From positions 63,774,001-63,838,000 of the forward strand of contig CP136891.1 in assembly GCA_034359265.1 (NCBI GenBank): DNA of 64,000 bases, in the 5' to 3' direction. Each line of letters starts with the position of its first letter. Position 1 is the first letter of the stretch. A model generated the notes under the pieces. That model did no database searches. It saw nothing but the letters and a program-made list of their open reading frames with translations, and was not told the origin of the DNA. Shown here piece by piece: positions 10,530-20,265 of this stretch. The DNA comes from Canna indica (Eukaryota > Streptophyta > Magnoliopsida > Zingiberales > Cannaceae). Position numbers and translations under genes: made by a program.

Positions 10530-13500
10530 TTATTCCTCATCATCTGAATAATAGTCTTCGAATTCTTCTTCTTCATCTTCTTCCTCTTCTTCATCTTCTT
10601 CATCTCCAGCTTCCTCAATTTCATGATCGTCATCATCAGCATATTCAACTTCTAATTGAATTGACGTTGTGTCTGCATCCTCGAGTATTGGAATAATACG
10701 ATCCACAGCAGGAAGATCATCTTCTTGATAGAAACCAGGAGGATCATTTTCTCCTACTATCGGATCAATTTTTCCTCTACCTTTTGTCTTACAGACTACA
10801 CGCCAATCTGCTCTATCTTTATTTCGAGCTGGATACTTCGCGTAATATACTTGTTCGGCTTGTGATGCCAATATAAAAGGCTCATTTGCTGCCAATTTCG
10901 ATTTGTAATTAACCTCAACAAGTTTGTATTTTGGATGAACTTTCATGCCCCTTTCTGTTGTATCGAACCAATGACATCTAAATAGGATAACTGATTTCAA
11001 GCCGAAGTAGTGCAACTCTATAACTTCTTCCACCAGTCCATAAAAATCCATATCACATTCAACATAGGTTGTCCCTTTCACGCAGACCCCAGCATTCATC
11101 GTCTTCTTTGTAAATGAATATTCAACCGTGTGAAATTTATACCCGTTAACAAAATATCCGCTATAGCACGACACAAGTCGCGACGGTCCACTAACAAACT
11201 CAAATATTCTTTCATCTATTTCAGCTCTGTGATCTTTGCTGTAAGTCTGAATCCAAGTAGGGAAATCACGATTCCGTAATCTCTCCAATTCTTGATCGTT
11301 GTGAATAGAGTATTTTTGCACCATCTCAATGTCAAATATTTTAATGAATTGTTCAATCTCTGGACAATTGAGTAATACATACAAGTGTGCCAAATGATAC
11401 TCTTCATCGCTTAAGTGTCGAGATGGACGAGAACCAAAAGCACGACCAGAGTGACAAAATATATTTAAACGTCCATCTGAATGTCGAACACCCCCGTCGT
11501 CGTTACGTGGAAGACGATCAAATCTTGTCTGTACTGTCGATTCAAAGTAAAATGAGCAGAATGTTGAAATTTCTTGGATGATATACGATTCAGATATTGA
11601 TCCTTCAACAGCTGCGGTGTTCTTTACTTTTTTCTTCAGACGATTCATGTATCTTTCAAATAAGTACATCCACCGATATTGAACGGGGCCACCAACTCGT
11701 GCCTCGTATGCCAAGTGTATCGGTAGATGCTCCATCGAGTCAAAAAATGCAGGAGGGAAAAACTGCTCCAGCTTGCATATGATTTCAACAATATTATTTT
11801 CAAGTGTTGACATATCTTCGACTCGAAGGACATTTGCACAAATGCTTCTAAAAAACATACTTAATTCAGTCAACGAACCCCAAATATTATCAGGTAGAAG
11901 ATCTCGAAATGCGATCGGAAGTAATCTCTGCATGAATACATGACAATCATGGCTCTTCATCCCTGATATTTTGCAATCATCGACGTTCACACATCGAGAT
12001 AAGTTTGAAGCATATCCATCGGGTAATCTGAGTTCTTTTACCCATTGACAAACATCTTTGATCTATTGTTTATTTAACACATATAGGGCCTTCGGTTTCA
12101 GATATCGTCCGTTGACCTCTTGTAACTCCAACTCTGGTCTTTTACAAAGTATTTTCAGATCATGTCGGGCTTTGACATTATCTTTAGTTTTTCCAGAAAT
12201 ATCCATCAAAGTGTTGAAAATATTATCAAACACATTTTTTTCAATGTGCATGACATCTAAATTATGTCGAATCAACAATGAACTCCAATAGGGCAATTCC
12301 CAAAAGATACTTTTTTTCACCCAGTTGTGTGTTTGGCCAAAACCTGACACTCTTTCATTGCGACCAAATACTATATCTGGAAGTGCTGAAACACGTGCTA
12401 ACATTTGTTCACCAGACAACATCGGTGGTGCCCCATCTCTTTCGACTCTGCCCTTAGTAAATTTATTACGATTCCTTCGATACTGATGATTAATCGGTAG
12501 GAATCAACGATGACAATCAAAGAATGAGATTTTTCGTCCGTTCTGAAGACTGATTGACTTAGAGTGTTCCATACAATACGGACAAGAGAGTCGACCGTGA
12601 GTGCTCCAACCCGACAACATGCCGTACGCGGGGAAATCATTGATTGTCCACAAGACCGCGGCCTTTAATTTGAAGTTTTGCTTCTGATGATAATCATAAG
12701 TGACAGCTCCCTCAGTCCACAATATTTTCAATTCATCTATCAAGGGTCTGAGAAATATGTCAATTTCTTTTCGCGGACCCTTAGGACCCGAAATAATCAT
12801 CGAAAGATAAATAAATTCATCTTTCATGCACATTGACGGTGGCAAATTATAAACTGTCAGCAGCACTGGCCAAACTGAATAAGGAGTTGTAGAATGTCCA
12901 AACGGATTAAAACCATCTTTGCACAATCCCAATCTGATATTTCTAGTATCCCTAGCAAATGAAGGATAACATGTATCCAAATGTTTCCATGCTTCACTGT
13001 CAGATGGATGAGTCATTACTGTATCATCACGACTTCTTGCATGCCAACTCATGTAGGGGGCTGTCTTTTCCGATATGAATAATCTTTGAAGCCTCGATGT
13101 TAGTGGAAAATACCGAAGCACCTTAAACGGGATATTTTTCTGTCGGACCGATTTCTTCTCCTTGTAACGAGGGTGTTGACATACAGGGCATTTATCCAAC
13201 TGCATATTTTCTTTATAATATAAAATATAGTTATTTTGGCACGCGTGTATTTTTTCGTACCCAAGCCCCAATTTTCTCATTAGCTTTTTAGTCTTATAAA
13301 AAGTAGGCTCAAACTTGTTATCAGTAGGCAGCATTCCATTAATCAATCCAGCAATCCGATCATACGCAACTCCGCTGATATTACAATCGGCCTTGATGTT
13401 TAAGAGCTGTGTCATTGCAAAAAACCTAGTGTATTTAGGATAATTCTCATACAAAGGTTCATCGGCAGCTTTCAACATCTCGTAAAATTCTGCAGGTTCT

Positions 13501-13997
13501 TTATTCGGTAATTCAATCTCTACCGCAGCCCCTACTTCTGTGATATCAACCGCTGTAGTATCTGGTGGGATTGATGTCTGAAGAACTGGCCGATCAACAT
13601 TATCATTCAGGTGGAATTGACCCCCAAGACTATCAAGTATCATAGTTTTATAGGGATTACATTGACTGGATGAAGAAGCACCAGCAGAGGAAGATTCACC
13701 ATATGTCTGAACGACAGGATTGCTCGACGTCCCGACTTCGCGTGACTCCCCGTGACAAGTCCATAGAAAATATCTTGGTGCAAATCCTTTGGTATATAGA
13801 TGCAGAGTGACAGTCTCCCGATCCAAAAATCGTCCATTTGAACAAATGCGGCACGGACATCGGATTTGATCACCCATGCTAACGAAATTCCGATTCGAAT
13901 AGGCGAAATTTAGGAAGTACGTTACGCCTAATCAAAACTCATTCATTAAAGCTCCACGATCAAGACGTCGGTACATCCAACTTCGATCAGCCGACAT
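10530..13997 (-). pseudogene. TNP2-type transposase gene of CACTA E1
   Basis: One uninterrupted reading frame of about 1155 codons from M-S-A-D-R-S-W-M-Y-R-R, with no intron and three stop codons (TGA at 13932-13934, TGA at 12504-12506, TAG at 12063-12065). Domains in order: Transpos_assoc (C-P-C-R-I-C-S-N-G, residues about 1-110), Transposase_21/TNP2 core (L-G-L-C-K-D-G-F-N-P-F-G, then F-P-A-Y-G-M-L-S-G-W-S-T-H-G), D-V-M-H-I-E-K-N-V-F-D, DUF4218 (M-K-S-H-D-C-H-V-F-M, then S-M-E-H-L-P-I-H-L), DUF4216 (V-I-L-F-R-C-H-W-F-D) and a C-terminal run of D and E. At the last two stops E2 reads CGA and CAG; at the first it reads CAA. This would be the catalytic transposase of the family; here it is inactive. 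Confidence 0.93.
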
Positions 13998-14072
13998 GAT
14001 TCTGTCAATCAATGACAATTTCTTTGGTTAGTGTCTTTAGGTGAGATTGTCCTATTCCATTCGGGATTTATG

Positions 14073-14260
14073 TTATTTGAACTGCACTTACGTTTTTATT
14101 TTAACTGTTAACTAATTATTCTAAATTTCGGCAGCATCTCCCTATAGTTCTCCGAATACGCATATCATCTGGGCGCGTATCGGAGAACAAGAGAGACATT
14201 GCCGAAATTTAGAATAATTAGATAACAGTTAAAATAAAAACGTAAGTGCAGTACAAATAA
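14073..14260. repeat. Long hairpin upstream of TNP2 in E1
   Basis: Two arms of about 86 bases are near-perfect inverted repeats (TTATTTG-ACTGCACTTACG ... CGTAAGTGCAGTACAAATAA) with a loop of about 15 bases around CATATCATCTGGGCG. The arms differ at roughly ten positions or fewer. The same structure occurs in E2 at 51258-51445, so it belongs to the family. It lies 75 bp upstream of the TNP2 start codon, in the likely promoter or 5' UTR. Confidence 0.9.
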
Positions 14261-14998
14261 CTATATTCCCAAACTGTCCAATCAGGGACAATTCAAGAAT
14301 TGTACATCGTATAAAAGATCATCTACTTCTTTTACACGAACATACAATCCCCGAACGGATCTAAGGTTTTGCTAAATCATATCCGACTCGTCGATGCGTA
14401 CGTGAAACATATGAACTTGTCGGATGCATGATTATTTTCTAAATGTTTCGAGACCGTTAGAGTCCACATTGGACGATTCCGGCGCGCGTCCGAAGTGGAC
14501 GATACCGGCGCGCGTCCGAAATTAATCTAAACCCTAATAATTAATCTAACAAATTAAACAATTAATCTAAATAATTATAAAACAATTAATTAACAATTAT
14601 AAAACAATTAATTAACAGTTATAAAACAATTAATTAAAGCAATATAAATTATATATAAAATTATAAATTCCAGCGCCGGAGTCAGGTGGACTCCGGCGCC
14701 GGCGTACAGTGGCCGGACACACTGTCCGGCCACTGTACAAGGTCCGGCAGCGGCCATCGGCCGACCGCCGCCGGCCGAAACCCTAGAAATAGGGTTTCGG
14801 TCGGATTGATTCCCGCCGGCCGCAACGGGAAGAGACGGCCGGCCGGCGAGGCATACCTGAACAAGTTGGCAGCAGCGGGAGGAGGAAGAGGCGTCGTCGG
14901 CGTCGGCAGCAGCGGCAGCGGCGGCGAGAGGCGAGAGCAGGAGCGGCGGCGGCAGCAGCGGGAGGAAGAAGGGTCGGGCGCGACTGGTGCCCTATATA
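14261..14998. other. CACTA E1 TNP2-side noncoding region, A/T-rich then GC-rich
   Basis: 14261-14660 is A/T-rich with repeated AATTAATCTAAA and ACAATTAATT phrases and no coding sense. 14670-14998 turns sharply GC-rich, with a short palindrome around GGCGCCGGAGTC-AGGTGG-ACTCCGGCGCC and runs of GGC/GCAGC. A minus-strand frame here (15011-14682, 109 codons) ends C-T-P-A-P-E-S-T and has a counterpart of 103 codons in E2, but both strands stay open in both copies, as expected of GC-rich DNA. I treat it as untranslated leader or promoter unless expression is shown. Confidence 0.5.
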
Positions 14999-15256
14999 AA
15001 CTTATCAGCAACGGCTCACTTATCCGTTAGAAAGCCGTTGCTGATAATTAAAATATCAGCAACGGCTCGCCTTTCCCTCAGAAAGCCGTTGCGGATAATT
15101 AAAATAATCTACAACGGCTCGCGTATCCGTTAGAACGCCGTTGCAGATACAAATATCTGCAACGGCTCGGGCGGTCGTAAGAAAGCCGTTGCAAATAGCA
15201 ACGGCTTGAGCGGCCGTTGCTGATAGCCGTTGCTGAAGACCTAATTTCTAGTAGTG
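14999..15256. repeat. CACTA E1 right subterminal repeat array
   Basis: Five to six copies of ATCAGCAACGGCT ... AAAGCCGTTGCTGAT palindromic modules at about 45-50 bp spacing, ending in the terminus TTTCTAGTAGTG. TATATAAA at its inner edge (about 14992-14999) is the only TATA-like site near the TNP2 end; since TATATA is symmetric its direction is not decided. Confidence 0.88.
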
Positions 15257-15259
15257 TGG

Positions 15260-15807
15260 CCCTCTAGTGGCTCAAGATCAGTTGGTTGAAAATGCCTTTT
15301 GATAGCTTCAACTAGATGCTTCCACCCCAAAAGTTGCTTCCTTTTTTGCATCCAACGAAACCACCGATGCGCCAGGCCATCCATTCGAAACGATGCCATG
15401 GTAACTCGACGTTGATCTTCCGTAGCATAGAAATCGAAGAAGTCTTCGGCAACAGCTATCCATTCCTGCGCATCCAAACCATTGAAAAGGGGCAATTCAA
15501 CCTGAGACGGTTTGGGATGAAATGGAAATTTAACCTCATCCCCAATCTCTCCCTTGTTTGCCCCCCGCCAACGGGGTCTCTGATAGCTAGAACTAGCCGT
15601 CGGCGATTGCACCGCGTTACTTTTGTTCCACTGTACCATTTGATTGTTTAACAATCCGATTTGTGACAAAATTGTCTGGTGCCCTTTGATCGCTTGCTAC
15701 TGTGAATTAATGTTATTCTGAATGGATTCCAGCAGCTGATCATGCCTCGAATTGGCTTCTTGTAAAGTCTTGACAGACTCAGCTAATGCATGATACCTTG
15801 TCTCCAT
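15260..15807 (-). pseudogene. Gypsy gag 5' part
   Basis: Begins M-E-T-R-Y-H-A-L-A-E-S, with a coiled-coil-like N-terminus, then the Retrotrans_gag region (Q-E-W-I-A-V-A-E-D-F-F-D-F-Y, then W-F-R-W-M-Q-K-R) up to L-E-P-L-E-G-H, where the CACTA element interrupts it. An in-frame TAG lies at 15697-15699 (context CAG-TAG-CAA). The gene resumes beyond the CACTA at 8197. Confidence 0.88.
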
Positions 15808-15832
15808 TGCGAAATTGACTATGAGTAAGATG

Positions 15833-15845
15833 ATGAAACCACCAA
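15833..15845 (-). other. Gypsy primer-binding site region
   Basis: On the minus strand the 5' LTR end TGACA is followed by TTGGTGGTTTCATC. TGGTGGTTTCATC sits where a primer-binding site should be, but I cannot name the tRNA. Confidence 0.5.
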
Positions 15846-16280
15846 TGTCAAGGTTCTTTACCTGACTAAGCGTCGGGTATCAGTAACCAGCATCTGACCA
15901 CTGACGATCTTCCACTGTGCACCAGAGAATGTGATCAAGTAACGAAGAGGAATATAGAGAAAGAAGGGGATCTGAAGAAGAGAGGGAAGAGAGCGGGAAG
16001 GAAAGATTTTAACCAGAAATCAATAGCTAATTTCTTATTCCATGTAATCCTCTATTTATACTCATTATCCACCATTAATGAAGCTAAGTATTATTACATT
16101 ATGTAATCACAGCTCCAGTGGGGCCTATTCCGAATTCGACCTATCGCACGCATTTGTCTTGCCAGCTCACCCTCCTATAATGGTTGAGCTCTCCCTTCTT
16201 TTTCTTCTCGACACTCATCACTCAGATCCTCCTCGAATCCATTTTTGCTTAGTTGGCGATTCGTCGGCTCGTTCATGACA
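15846..16280 (-). repeat. Gypsy 5' LTR
   Basis: 435 bp, TG to CA on each end. About 36 substitutions separate it from the 3' LTR, most of them transitions. A TATA box is at 16053-16060. Confidence 0.95.
16053..16060 (-). promoter_or_regulatory. TATA box in Gypsy 5' LTR
   Basis: TATAAATA on the minus strand, conserved in the 3' LTR at 4313-4320; it is oriented to drive gag-pol. Confidence 0.6.
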
Positions 16281-16700
16281 ACACATCGATAAGATGACTA
16301 GCTTATAATAACATATATCAGGTTCATGTAACTTCTACAACTCCTACTGATTCATCGGGAGCTGATTACCAATGCTAACTTCACTCAATATGGTACAAGT
16401 TTTAATTGTTTGCATAAGTGCTTGAAAATTATTAAATGTGAAACTACTAATTCATTTCATGCAGGAACAAATCTTGAATGAGGAGAACAATAATTTGAGT
16501 GGCTCTGTAGATCACGTAAGTAATTTAGGTAGTGCTTTTTTTTACATTATAGTTCTATTTTAGTCTATGTTGTATTTTAAAATTAATTTTCTTTATAATG
16601 TGAGATTGGTGATTCTCCAAATCCTGTCCTTGAAGCACTTATTCCACTTGTACAAGCTTCTGCGTCAAAGAAAAGATCTGAAATTGCTTAAGTAATATAA
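16281..16700 (+). pseudogene. Transposase_24 gene, 3' part after the Gypsy insertion
   Basis: Short exons resume: S-G-A-D-Y near 16355, then after a CATGCAG acceptor E-Q-I-L-N-E-E-N-N-N-L, and finally I-G-D-S-P-N-P-V-L-E-A-L near 16605. This is the low-complexity C-terminal part usual for these proteins and fits the upstream part at 2930-4095. A degenerate second copy of the TATCAGGTTC...ACTGATTCATCGGGAGC segment (about 16317-16363) recurs at about 16836-16882, showing local duplication. 16700-16870 is otherwise A/T-rich with a TA run. Confidence 0.5.
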
Positions 16701-16870
16701 TTGCTCTTCATGAGGCTCTTAAGAATAGTTTGATTACATATATCTATATTCATTTTAAGTACTAAAATCGTGTAATTTGCATATTGATGTATAGGATGTT
16801 TTTAAATTATAATAAAGTGTGTGTATATATATATATCATGTTCGTGTCACTTCTACTACTCATACTGATT

Positions 16871-17120
16871 CACCACGAGCTTTTTTTTGAAGAAGAGAAA
16901 CCTCTATTCCATTCAAAGAGAAATGAAGGGTACATGAGAGTTGAGAAGGAGAGTAGAAAAATCTTGGTCCTCAAGGAGGCACCAAAATGAACGTAAAAAC
17001 AAGGGAATCATACAACAATAGTAGAAGCAAATGCAGCAGTAATCACAAACAAAAATTGAAAAACGAAGTTGCCGGAATTTCTAAAGAGGTCAAAAGTATT
17101 TGGTGTAAGGAATCAGGCAC
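16871..17120 (-). mobile_element. Probable LINE 3' tail, minus strand
   Basis: Read on the minus strand it ends CATTTCTCTTTGAATGGAAT ... AGAGGTTTCTCTTCTTCAAAAAAAA, resembling the 3' untranslated end and poly-A of a plant LINE. I found no convincing target duplication and no domain, so this is a weak call. Confidence 0.4.
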
Positions 17121-17645
17121 TTGGTGGTTCAGGCCGAACTCGCTAAGGAGCATAAGGCGGAACCGTGCATGAGGAGTTACGTAGGGGGCATTGAGGCTAG
17201 GAATAATGGCATGATAGCCGAAGACCGCACTCGGGGGTACACGCTGAGCTTGCCAAGGAGCGTAAAGCGGAACCGTGCGCGAGGAGTTATATAGTGGCGC
17301 TGAGGCCAAGAATAATGGTGTGATAGCTGAAGACTACACTCGGGGGTTCAGGTCGAGCTCGCCAAGGAGCGTAAGGCGGAACCATGCGCGAGGAGTTATG
17401 TAAGGGTCGTTGAGGCCACGAATAATGGCGTAATAGCCGAAGACTGCACTCGGGGGTTCAGGCCAAGCTCGCCAAGGAGAGTAAGGTGGAACTGTGCGCG
17501 AGAAGTTATGTAGGGGGCGCTGAGGCCAAAAATAATGGTGTGATAGTCGAAGATTGCACTCGGGGGTTCAAGCCGAGCTCACCAAGGAGCGTAAGGCGGA
17601 ACCACGCGTGAGGAGTTATATAGGGGTGCTGAGGCTGGCGAGCCA
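17121..17645. repeat. Minisatellite of ~110-bp units, about 4.7 copies
   Basis: The unit carries GCACTCGGGGGTTCAGGC, CTCGCCAAGGAGCGTAAGGC, GGAACCGTGCGCGAGGAGTT and GAATAATGGCGTGATAGCC. The CACTCGG anchor recurs at 17228, 17337, 17447 and 17557 (spacing 109-110). Copies differ from one another by roughly 10%. It lies on the 3' side of the Tat-type Gypsy protease relic. Tat/Ogre-like elements are known to carry tandem repeats in untranslated regions, so it probably belongs to that element. Confidence 0.9.
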
Positions 17646-18598
17646 AACTGGTGAAGACCAAGTTATGATTGTTGCGTGGAGTTTTTAGTCCTCTTGAGCT
17701 GAAAACCGTAAGCTCGAAGATGAAAGTCCATGCTTAAGAGTTGTTAGAGTGTGTTCGTATGTGGAGACTTGAGTGAGTTTCGAACAACGATGTTGCTTTA
17801 ATAGCTTCGTGATCATTCATAGAGAAAATTACGAGAAATATAACTTTATTTGAGTGATAAAAAAGTTGTGCGTACAGGGGAAGTGCTCTTTTTTGAGTTT
17901 TATTGATGATGTGGCCTCGCCTGGAGTTCTTTTCAGAGGCTGAGCCGGGGTTGCTTCTGCATGTCTCGTCTTGAGCTTGGTTCAAGATTTTTAACCGGCT
18001 GCTTGTTCTTATCCCTGGGAAATGTTTATGGTCTGATGGGTGCATTCCTCGGTTCGACCACCTTCGGCTTGAGGCATTCATTGTAGCACCATTGGGCTTC
18101 CTTCTGATCAGCATGTAATATTCCTACCTTTGTCTTCGAGATAGAAAACTTTATTGGTAGTTGAGGAGTAGATACAACAACCCCCAGAGTGTTTAAGGAT
18201 GGTCGCCCCAGGATCATATGATATGGGCTGGGTATGTTGATGACGAGATACTACACATTGATCGTCTTTGCTTTAGGTCAAGAGTCGAATATTGTCCTTG
18301 GCCATAGGACTCCGCGGACATCGACCCTCTCTCCTGAGAAACCCACCAGGTCCCCTTTGCAAGGTGTGAATGAGGCTTCGGTCAATTGGATCTTTTCAAA
18401 GGTAGAGTGGAAAAGGATATCAGCCGAGCTCCCTTGGTCGATGAGGACCTTCTTAATGATGGAATTGCATCCAATCATAGAAATAATGATCGGGTCATGT
18501 AGATTCTGATCAATTCCTTGGAAATCGAATTCATAGAATGATATTATCGAGGTTCTGGGGATAGGTTGGCGCGGGCGAACAACATTGTCGACTGCCAT
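17646..18598 (-). pseudogene. Tat-lineage Gypsy: protease region
   Basis: From high to low coordinates: I-I-S-F-Y-E-F-D, then the aspartic protease motif V-L-I-D-Q-G-S-S-A-D-I-L near 18425, and F-S-G-E-R-V. The next block (to about 18026) reads M-I-L-G-R-P-S-L-N-T-L-G-V-V-V-S-T and D-Q-K-E-A-Q-W-C-Y-N-E-C, the typical link between protease and reverse transcriptase in Tat/Retand-like elements. Nothing of reverse transcriptase, RNase H or integrase follows; the sequence passes into noncoding DNA and the minisatellite, so most of pol is deleted. Confidence 0.85.
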
Positions 18599-19676
18599 GA
18601 TTGCTTGAAGAGACCTCTTCCTGGCCGAGCTTGACTCCCTGCCTCCCGCGAATTCGTCAGTGATGTAGTCGATTACCTCTCGGGTTCATTCGCTTGACTA
18701 CGCTCTTTCTGGGACCTCGGGGGTGTTCGGCTTCGCCGTCGAGGGTCGCGACTCCTGCTCCGACCTCTCTCCTTCTTGTGACGAAGGTATTTGTCAAGGT
18801 GTCCTGTGCGGACTAGATCTTCCAACTGATCTCTGAGCATTACACACTCCTCGGTAGTGTGTCCATAGGTGTCATGGTATGCACACTTCTAGTTCATGTC
18901 GACGTTGGGCGGTAGCTTTTGTTTTCCCACGTTGGTGGAGTATTTGATGAGCTTCAAGTGGTAGATGTCCTAGAGGATAATTTCTTTCTTAGCGTTGAGG
19001 GGAGTATGTCTTTTGAAGCGGACACTCAGGTGAGGTGGAGACCTCGGGCCTCTGCCATTTCCCCGTTCATGCCGGCTGTGGTCTTCAGTCTTTCTATCTT
19101 CCTTCTTGGGCCTTTTGTCCTCGATCGCGGCTTTGAGGTTTTTATAGTCGATCTTCTTTGCTTCTCTTTGATCTTCCATTTTATGAAATATGTCGCTTTT
19201 TCCTAGAACTCAGCCATGTCTTTGGGTTCGACCAAGGCAATTTAGTTGGCGAAAGGCCCGGGCTTTAGCCCGTGTTGGATGCAGAATAGTTCGATTTGTG
19301 GATCGAGGTTGGGGATGTCAGATGCTATGGCGTGGTACCTGTTCAGGTATTCTCTTAGGGGCTCATGTTGCCCCTGCCTGATATAGTGCATGGCTGCTCC
19401 TATCTTGTGATATACTCGCGATGTGGTGAATCGTCGGAGGAAGACATGGAAAAGGTCGTCGAAGGAGTGGATGGATCCCGGTGGGAGGGATGCGAACCAT
19501 ATTAGGGCAGCCTTCCCTAGGAAGATTGAAAAGGCTCGGTAGAGCATAGAGTCGTTCGCCCTGTGATAGTACATCGCGATTTGAAACATTCTTAGGTGCA
19601 GTGCGGGGTCACCCGTACTGTCGTAGGGTGTTAAAGTGGTGGGTAGCTCACTTCTAGGTGGGAGGCGAGTTGCCAT
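18599..19676 (-). pseudogene. Tat-lineage Gypsy gag
   Basis: Starts near M-A-T-R-L-P-P-R-S-E-L-P, although in this lineage gag normally begins further upstream. It then carries the Retrotrans_gag fold: D-S-T-G-D-P-A-L-H-L, A-A-L-I-W-F-A-S-L-P-P-G-S-I, then F-D-D-L-F-H-V-F and Q-H-E-P-L-R-E-Y-L-N-R-Y. After a stop at 19242 it continues, broken, into a K/E/R-rich region and a histidine-containing stretch (Y-G-H-T-T-E-E-C near 18855) before the protease. Confidence 0.88.
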
Positions 19677-20265
19677 GATATGCTTGGCGAAGGACCCTGC
19701 ATTGAGGGGAGAGACTACCTCGATTCTTGGATCCCTGGGAGTTGTGTCTTTTTTCTATCAAGGAGTACTGGAGATTTCATCTCGAAGGACAAAGACTGGT
19801 CTCCTTCTTTTTGAGTGGTTGGTTTCTCCGTGCTGTAAACGACAACGTTCATGTTCAGCCGGGGGCTGCCCTTGAGGCTGTGTTGGTATCTTGACTTGTG
19901 TCGCTGGTTGTTGATGTTGTGCTTCTATCTCGTTTGCCCGATATTGGGGCTCTTCAGGGATAAGGGGGCTGGTACCGGAGCGTTGCTCCTCGCTATTTCA
20001 GCGTTACCAAGCTGCGGTCAATCATCGCCATTGAGTCATTGTTGTTGGCATGCGACGGTGACCGCTTGGCTTCGGGTTCCAACCATTACTGGGGAGATAA
20101 GCTTTACTCGTCTCACATGGTAGGCGTCAGATGTTCTTGCCTGAGAGTCGAGGTCTTTCGGTCTAGTCTAGTGTATCTCCTTGTTTGGCACAACACCGGG
20201 GGGGGGGGGAGGGGGGAGGGGTGGGGTGAAAGGAATAGTGCTCTTGAGCCAATCACATGTCGATG
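19677..20265 (-). mobile_element. Tat-lineage Gypsy gag N-terminus and leader
   Basis: Weak coding sense continues to about 20140 on the minus strand with several stops. CTGAGAGTCGAGGTCTTTCG (about 20140 on) matches 56094-56165, where another fragment of the same family lies. It is followed by a G-rich run of about 45 bases (20198-20230; C-rich in the element's sense). The right border with the next Copia LTR is uncertain. Confidence 0.6.

Larger units (their letters stand above)
8201..15256 (-). mobile_element. CACTA (En/Spm) element E1
   Basis: The element starts CACTACTAGAAAAA and ends TTTCTAGTAGTG, inverted termini of 12-13 bp, and is flanked by the 3-bp duplication TGG on both sides (8198-8200, 15257-15259) as expected for CACTA transposition. 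It splits the gag gene of the Gypsy element. Subterminal arrays of AGCAACGGC modules lie at both ends. Two genes run on the minus strand: TNP2 (10530-13997), then a Transposase_24-like gene (8921-10454). A long hairpin lies just upstream of TNP2. A second copy of the family is at 45487-52430. Both genes are broken, so E1 could move only with help from another copy. Confidence 0.97.
4096..16280 (-). mobile_element. Ty3/Gypsy LTR retrotransposon, split by CACTA element E1
   Basis: Two 435-bp LTRs starting TGTCAAGG and ending CATGACA bound a minus-strand gag-pol region. The flanks ACACT (4091-4095) and ACACA (16281-16285) fit a 5-bp target duplication with one change. Order from the 5' end at 16280: LTR, leader, gag, [CACTA E1], zinc knuckle and protease, reverse transcriptase, RNase H, integrase, polypurine tract, LTR. 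The protease motif L-L-D-G-G-S-T-H-N-F and integrase M-D-F-I-x-G-L-P are as in plant chromovirus-like elements, but I see no convincing chromodomain, so the lineage is left open. About 36 differences between the LTRs (about 8%, counted by eye) indicate an insertion a few million years old under commonly used plant rates. Confidence 0.95.

Noticed and set aside
14686..15030. Plus-strand open frame of 114 codons in E1 (and 51828-52154 in E2)
   Set aside because: Antisense to the other frame in a GC-rich leader; it resembles no protein, and its openness is explained by base composition.
17121..17645. Tandem array as a possible CRISPR
   Set aside because: Units are head-to-tail without distinct unique spacers and the window is plant nuclear DNA.
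20198..20230. G-run as a polypurine tract of a plus-strand element
   Set aside because: The surrounding relic is on the minus strand, and the matching copy at 56150 shows it is part of the Tat leader, so a plus-strand polypurine role is unsupported.
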